From Trichodesmium sp. jk18x7bins.61 (lineage in GTDB: Bacteria; Cyanobacteriota; Cyanobacteriia; Cyanobacteriales; Microcoleaceae): a DNA stretch of 11,712 bases. The translations under genes and the position numbers were made by a program. Below, piece after piece: positions 7,514-11,712 of the stretch; the stretch's first letter is position 1; every line of letters begins with the position of its first letter. The notes under the pieces are model-generated. The model ran no database searches, was not told where the DNA came from, and worked only from the letters and a program-made list of their open reading frames with translations. The stretch is taken from positions 1 through 11,712 of the forward strand of contig JAJEAQ010000198.1 in the NCBI GenBank assembly GCA_022822685.1, given 5' to 3'.

Positions 7514-7582
7514 AATTCTCTGTGCAGTTGCATTTAATTTATCCCCCCTAGCCCCCCTTTCAAAGGGGGGAATAGGTAGTTA
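7514..7582. repeat. Intergenic repeat, copy B, with C6/G6 hairpin
   Basis: The head AATTCTCTGTGCAGTTGCAT is followed by CCCCCCTAG and a near-perfect palindrome: CCCCCCTTT (7552-7560), a single C, AAAGGGGGG (7562-7570), then AATAGGTAGTTA. Palindromes of this CCCCCCTTT/AAAGGGGGG type are abundant in cyanobacterial intergenic DNA. The hairpin lies about 220 bases 3' of the cyclase stop codon and could also end its transcript. A diverged copy is at 5652-5716, and the head motif recurs as GCAATTCTCCATGAAGATGC at 7585-7604. Confidence 0.7.
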
Positions 7583-7594
7583 TCGCAATTCTCC

Positions 7595-7611
7595 ATGAAG
7601 ATGCTCTTCAT
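7595..7611. repeat. Perfect 7-bp hairpin next to the C6/G6 repeat
   Basis: ATGAAGA (7595-7601) pairs perfectly with TCTTCAT (7605-7611) around loop TGC. It lies just right of the C6/G6 hairpin and overlaps a second copy of that repeat's head motif, so it is probably part of the same composite element. It has no clear T-run. Confidence 0.45.
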
Positions 7612-7683
7612 ATAACTTGATCGACGCAAGTCCTAGAAAAAATGAGGAATAATTATTAATTGCATTGTTACAGAGAAATGGTA

Positions 7684-7785
7684 TTAGAGCTGATGATTTG
7701 ATTTTGATCCTCCTATTCTATTTATATCCTTCAGAATTTAGGGCAAGCCCAGCCTCACTCAAAACAAATAATTTGCTTTCCACAG
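7684..7785. repeat. 102-bp perfect direct repeat, copy 1
   Basis: All 102 bases are identical to 11611-11712, in the same orientation. The repeat starts TTAGAGCTGATGATTTG and ends GCTTTCCACAG; it includes a GGGCAAGCCC palindrome (7741-7750) and no ORF. This copy ends 7 bases from the cyclase stop codon, so it covers the 3' flank of that gene. The left limit is sharp (7683 A versus 11610 T). The right limit is unknown because copy 2 runs off the window. Confidence 0.95.
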
Positions 7786-7792
7786 CTACTCC

Positions 7793-10700
7793 CTATGACT
7801 GATTTTTAATCATAATCTCTTTATCCCATTCCTCTGGTATGGCATAAAGTTTAGAGTTTTGACAGCGCTTGAGATAAAGTTGTACAGCTTTATCTTCTGG
7901 GTTAATCCGAGAAATTGCCGTCAAAACTTCTGTTGCGGCAGAGAATTTACGCTGATAATAAAGTATAACTGCCTGTTCAAATTGAGTTTTAGTTTGTATT
8001 TTTAAATCTTTTTGCCTGACTGAATCTCCATCAAAAACTTCAAATACTGCAATTGCTTCTTGTTTGCCCTTGACTTTAACTCGATCTAAAAAACGATAAC
8101 TATATTGCCCTACTTCTTCCAAAGCAAAAAAAGTATTTTCGCTGATTAAAAGAGCTGTTTCATATAACTTAGTTAACTTTTCCAAGCGAGAGGCTAAATT
8201 CACAGCATCACTAATAACTGTACTATCCATTCTTCTTTCCCCCCCCACAGTTCCCAAGATCAGCTCCCCTGTATTAATACCCATACCAATTTTAATCGGT
8301 TTTTGTTGTACTTTTTGCCGTTCTTGATTCAATAAAGCCAGACTTTTCAACATCTTAATTCCGGCATTAACCCCATCATTGGCACTACTACCAAAAAGAG
8401 CCATAATCCCATCACCAATATATTTATCAATAAAACCGTCATTGTCTAAAATTAGAGGTTCCATGTAAGACAAGTAAGTATTGATAAATTTAAAATTTTC
8501 TTCAGGAGTCATACTTTCACTTAAAGTTGTGAAACCACGAATATCAGAGAATAAAATTGACATTCTTTGCTGTACATTATCCCCCAACTTGACATCAACA
8601 ATACTTTCACGTCTTAATAAGTGCAAAAAATTATGTGGCACAAAACGACCATAAGCCGCATTGATTTTACCTAAACGAATCTGGGTTTTAATTCTGGCTA
8701 ACAATTCTGGTTGAGAAAAAGGTTTAGTTAAGTAATCATTAGCTCCAGAAATAAAACCTTCTACTAAATCAGAAATTAATGGTTTGGCTGTTAATAGAAT
8801 AATTGGTAATTCAGTTTGTAAGAATTTTTCTCTGAGCTTTTTTGTGACTTCGTAACCTGTCATATATGGCATCATCACATCCAGCAAAATTAAATCTGGT
8901 ACAAAGCCGTTTTCAATTATCTCTAATGCTTCAATACCATTATTAGCTTGAGTAATCCCATAATTTTGTAAAGCGAGATTATTTCTGAGAACTTGTAGAT
9001 TCACTGGTTCATCATCCACAATCAGAATTGTCACTTCTCGACTTTCTGCCTCCAAATTTTCTAATACAACTGCTTGATTTTCTGGCTCGACTTCCGCCAT
9101 CAATCCCTTTATGGATGCAGGTAATGAAACTGGTGAAAGATCAACTACCTGAGTTGAAGATAGAGGTAAGGTAAATTTAAATTCGGAACCGACTCCGACT
9201 GTTGATGATACAGACACAGAGCCTCCGTGTAATTCCACTAATTTTTTGGTAATCGCCAAACCTAAACCTGTGCCACCATATTTTCTAGCGGTTGAGCCAT
9301 CTGCTTGTTCAAATGATTCAAAAATTCCCTCTAATTTTTCTTCTGGAATTCCTATACCTGTATCCGCAACAGTAATCTCTAATATAGAATTTTGAGGGTT
9401 GTCTTCCTGATTTTCTAATACCTGAGCCCTGACTTCAATCGTGCCCGATTCGGTAAACTTCACCGCATTACCAATCAGGTTATAAAAAATTTGTTGGAGT
9501 CGATTTTCGTCAGCTACAACCAGTGGTACATCTGGAGGAACCGAATTAATTAGTTTCACAGATTTTGTACCAATCATTGACTGGGAGAGAGTTAATACTA
9601 TCTCGGCAATTTCTCTGACTCCTACTGACTTTAATTGCAATTGAATATTCTGATGTCTAAGTTTAGAAAAATCGAGAATGTCATTGACTAAATTAGACAA
9701 TCTTCTGCCGGAAGCCACAATCATAGATAGATTAGTTTTTACTGGAGAAGATAATTCTCCTGCTGCACCGTCTATTAATGATTCTGCAATGCCGATAATT
9801 CCATTTAAAGGAGTACGCAGTTCGTGGGATGTGTTGGCTAAGAATTCGTCTTTTAATGTATCTAAACGTTGTAGTTGTTCATTTTTAGTTTTCAGTATCG
9901 CAAAGGAATCTTGTAACTGAGAAGCCATGGAATTAAAAGCTTGAGCTAGTACACCTACTTCATCAGAACGTTTGAGGTCTATTTTGTGATTAAATTCTCC
10001 TTCAGATATGGCAGTTGCTGCATCTTTGAGATTTAAAATTGGTTGTACAATTTGACGAGATGTCAAAATTCCCACTGTGATGGCTAATATTAATGCGATG
10101 AGACAGAGTAAGATGGTAATTTTATTTTGTTCCTGAATTCGAGCCAGAAAATCAGATTCAGGTATGACTACCACAATTAACCAATCTAAGCCATATTGAT
10201 CTTGATAAGGTAATACTTGTGCTAAATTTCTCTGTTTGTCCAAATGGAAGTCAAATTTTTTCCAAGCCTGAATTGTGGTTAATTCTCCGAAGCGGGCTTT
10301 CATATTTTCTACTGTTGAGCGCATTAATAAATCGGTACTTTGGCTCACATTTACTCGTTGTGTTTGAGCATTTTTCACCACAAATGTTTTTTGGGAAGTG
10401 GAGCTAGCGACAATATTTCCATCGCGTTCGATGATCAAAATTTTGCCGGTACGACCAATTTTTAATCTACTCAGAAAGTTACTTATTTCCATTAATGATA
10501 AGTCGACTGCCAACACTGCTTCTAAATTGCCATCCTGAGCAAAAATTGGCTTGACTGCAGGTAGAGCAATATTCAGATAAGGGGTAGTCCAAATATAAAT
10601 TTCTCCCCAAGTAGCTTCACCTTTTGTCGCCGCCGATTGATACCAAGGGCGAGTCAGCAAATCATAACCCAAATGTACCGATAATTGTCTACCACGATTT

Positions 10701-11185
10701 CCTTGCTCATCAGTAGAATAAACGTAAAATTTTCCATTGGCAGAATTTTCATATTTATCCCAGTAAGCAATATTAAAAGTTCCTTTTGAACTCCTGTCTG
10801 CACCTATTAAAATTTCTCCTGACGAAATCCCCGCATAAATAGCAGTTGCTGAATTAAATAATTGAATTTGTTGCCAGAAATGATGTTCCATTTCTCTGAC
10901 ATTTTCTAAATTTAATTCACCTTGTTGAATTTCGTTAGCATTAATTTGATTAATTAAATGAGGAACTTCTAAATATTTATTGAGGCGTTCTTCAACACGG
11001 TTGATAAGTTCTCTTTCTAACTGGTCTGCTAAATCATTTATAGCTTGTTGTCCATTTTTCCAAGATAGATATCCTATCAATCCAGTTGTCCCTAAGGTTA
11101 GCATGACAAAAGGCACTATTAAAGTTGTACTTAGTGGTCTTCCTGAAACCTGAGTAACTATATTTCTCAAAGACTGAAATGACAT
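7793..11185 (-). CDS. Sensor hybrid: dCache-HAMP-histidine kinase-receiver-adenylate cyclase
   Basis: The 1130-residue membrane protein joins a two-component phosphorelay to cAMP synthesis. From the chosen ATG the order is: membrane helix about 19-42; periplasmic dCache domain about 45-350, with TRPWY (178-182); helix 354-375; HAMP about 374-428; HisKA with FLANTSHELRTPLNG (448-462) and phospho-accepting H454; ATPase domain with N-box N569/N573, DTGIGIP (608-614) and GGTGLGLA (637-644); receiver about 718-838 with phospho-acceptor D769 and K821; and a class III cyclase domain from about 873. The cyclase keeps metal aspartates D881 and D925, the ATP-selecting pair K921/T989, and N996/R1000, so it should be an active adenylate rather than guanylate cyclase. 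A C-terminal tail (about 1065-1125) resembles a TPR-like extension common in cyanobacterial cyclases. The frame is open to a TTG at 11299 (38 more residues); I prefer the ATG at 11185 because the MSFQSLRNIVTQ start, just before the first helix, is typical. The stop is TAG, flanked by the 102-bp repeat. Confidence 0.92.
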   Translation of the reverse strand: MSFQSLRNIVTQVSGRPLSTTLIVPFVMLTLGTTGLIGYLSWKNGQQAINDLADQLERELINRVEERLNKYLEVPHLINQINANEIQQGELNLENVREMEHHFWQQIQLFNSATAIYAGISSGEILIGADRSSKGTFNIAYWDKYENSANGKFYVYSTDEQGNRGRQLSVHLGYDLLTRPWYQSAATKGEATWGEIYIWTTPYLNIALPAVKPIFAQDGNLEAVLAVDLSLMEISNFLSRLKIGRTGKILIIERDGNIVASSTSQKTFVVKNAQTQRVNVSQSTDLLMRSTVENMKARFGELTTIQAWKKFDFHLDKQRNLAQVLPYQDQYGLDWLIVVVIPESDFLARIQEQNKITILLCLIALILAITVGILTSRQIVQPILNLKDAATAISEGEFNHKIDLKRSDEVGVLAQAFNSMASQLQDSFAILKTKNEQLQRLDTLKDEFLANTSHELRTPLNGIIGIAESLIDGAAGELSSPVKTNLSMIVASGRRLSNLVNDILDFSKLRHQNIQLQLKSVGVREIAEIVLTLSQSMIGTKSVKLINSVPPDVPLVVADENRLQQIFYNLIGNAVKFTESGTIEVRAQVLENQEDNPQNSILEITVADTGIGIPEEKLEGIFESFEQADGSTARKYGGTGLGLAITKKLVELHGGSVSVSSTVGVGSEFKFTLPLSSTQVVDLSPVSLPASIKGLMAEVEPENQAVVLENLEAESREVTILIVDDEPVNLQVLRNNLALQNYGITQANNGIEALEIIENGFVPDLILLDVMMPYMTGYEVTKKLREKFLQTELPIILLTAKPLISDLVEGFISGANDYLTKPFSQPELLARIKTQIRLGKINAAYGRFVPHNFLHLLRRESIVDVKLGDNVQQRMSILFSDIRGFTTLSESMTPEENFKFINTYLSYMEPLILDNDGFIDKYIGDGIMALFGSSANDGVNAGIKMLKSLALLNQERQKVQQKPIKIGMGINTGELILGTVGGERRMDSTVISDAVNLASRLEKLTKLYETALLISENTFFALEEVGQYSYRFLDRVKVKGKQEAIAVFEVFDGDSVRQKDLKIQTKTQFEQAVILYYQRKFSAATEVLTAISRINPEDKAVQLYLKRCQNSKLYAIPEEWDKEIMIKNQS

Positions 11186-11610
11186 AGTAGACTGATCAAC
11201 TAAGTTGGCAAAATAAGCTGGCCAAACCTCTCCAATAAAATATCTTAATTTTCGATGCGAAACCTGTAGATTTTTCTCCTGAATATCCAACAATTCCAAC
11301 TCAGCAAAAATTGAAATAATCTCTGTATCAATAGCTTCCCTAAATCAAGAAATCGACTAGACTAAATCTGCGCCTTCTAGTAATATCATTTCGCTTGAAC
11401 AGTGACAAATAAGTTAGGGAGTAGTTAGGATTTAGGAGTTAGGAGGAGAAAAGTAAGATATAAGAAGGAGAAAGTTTTTTATCACTAATTAAGCAGACAT
11501 TATATAAATTCCACAAAGTTGATTTTTCTGAATTATTTGCCTAATTTTCGCTCTTACTTTCTGAAATAAATACTTTTAAAATTTAAGGACGAACGAAAGA
11601 GAGAGAAAAT
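11186..11610. other. Upstream region of the cyclase gene; no gene seen
   Basis: About 425 bases upstream of the cyclase ATG. The part up to 11299 stays open in the cyclase frame (a possible TTG start). Beyond that it is AT-rich, with a heptamer array at 11425-11445, a purine-rich stretch around 11440-11475 and another at 11585-11610. The cyclase promoter must be here, but I find no convincing boxes. Confidence 0.5.
11425..11445. repeat. Short tandem heptamer array TTAGGA(T/G) x3
   Basis: Three contiguous heptamers read TTAGGAT, TTAGGAG and TTAGGAG, with a related TTAGGGA just before them (11414-11420). On the other strand they read CTCCTAA, a close relative of the CCCAACT units at 3652-3672. 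It fits the short tandemly repeated sequences of cyanobacterial intergenic DNA. Confidence 0.6.
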
Positions 11611-11712
11611 TTAGAGCTGATGATTTGATTTTGATCCTCCTATTCTATTTATATCCTTCAGAATTTAGGGCAAGCCCAGCCTCACTCAAAACAAATAATT
11701 TGCTTTCCACAG
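11611..11712. repeat. 102-bp perfect direct repeat, copy 2 (runs off the window)
   Basis: The stretch is identical base for base to 7684-7785 and in the same orientation, 3927 bases away. It reaches the last base of the window, so the real repeat may be longer. In copy 1 the next 7 bases lead straight into the 3' end of the cyclase gene. If the identity continues here, another gene ending in the same way would begin just past the edge. Confidence 0.95.

Larger units (their letters stand above)
7293..7792. other. Repeat-rich spacer between the cyclase gene and glcD
   Basis: These 500 bases hold no supported gene. Reading leftward from the cyclase stop codon, they contain one copy of the 102-bp direct repeat (7684-7785), a 7-bp hairpin (7595-7611), a C6/G6 hairpin repeat (7514-7582), and then about 220 AT-rich bases that must include the glcD promoter. 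I see no confident promoter boxes. Confidence 0.6.

Noticed and set aside
7684..7785. Insertion sequence ends
   Set aside because: The copies are direct, not inverted, no transposase lies between them, and the intervening DNA is a chromosomal-type sensor gene. A composite-transposon reading has no support.
9678..10407. Forward ORFs inside the cyclase gene (9678-9920 and 10219-10407)
   Set aside because: Both are antisense shadows of the kinase and Cache regions.
11186..11299. 38-residue N-terminal extension of the cyclase from a TTG codon
   Set aside because: TTG is a rare start, no Shine-Dalgarno is visible, and the family normally starts a few residues before the first membrane helix, as the ATG at 11185 does. 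It is kept as a possibility.

Overview
The window comes from a low-GC cyanobacterium, probably filamentous and with low coding density. Four things point there. Five HIP1 octamers (GCGATCGC) occur in 11.7 kb, far more than chance allows at this base composition. The intergenic DNA is rich in cyanobacterial-style repeats: heptamer arrays and C6/G6 hairpins. A PEP-CTERM tail is present. The protein families are typically cyanobacterial: an NdbB-like NDH-2, a single-gene GlcD, a GtrB-like glycosyltransferase and a histidine-kinase/adenylate-cyclase hybrid. Roughly a third of the window has no intact gene. I infer the phylum with confidence but not the genus.

Layout. 1-1064 is non-coding, with a strong terminator hairpin at the left edge and several inverted repeats. 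1065-2298 (+) is a dead copy of ndbB, the type II NAD(P)H dehydrogenase / demethylphylloquinone reductase; it carries one frameshift and three in-frame stops but is otherwise well preserved. 2526-3539 (+) is an intact polyprenyl-phosphate glycosyltransferase with a two-helix membrane tail. It converges on an Old Yellow Enzyme ene-reductase at 3847-4983 (-), with a heptamer array and a 10-bp-stem hairpin between them. A perfect 12-bp inverted repeat lies upstream of the ene-reductase. An orphan PEP-CTERM tail ORF (5375-5557, +) follows. Next comes glcD at 5814-7292 (-), between two copies of a hairpin-forming intergenic repeat. The right third is one large gene, 7793-11185 (-), encoding a Cache-HAMP-histidine kinase-receiver-adenylate cyclase protein.

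How the parts relate. The genes do not form an obvious operon or a single pathway; every intact gene has its own long intergenic space. The most informative structure is a perfect 102-bp direct repeat. One copy (7684-7785) ends 7 bp from the cyclase stop codon. The other (11611-11712) lies upstream of the cyclase start and is cut by the window edge. The cyclase gene is therefore bracketed by identical DNA, which suggests either a tandem duplication of the gene or a dispersed element. The cyclase has every residue needed for each domain, and its Cache domain carries residues matching the amino-acid-sensing dCache motif. I do not see a clearly new multi-gene system here.
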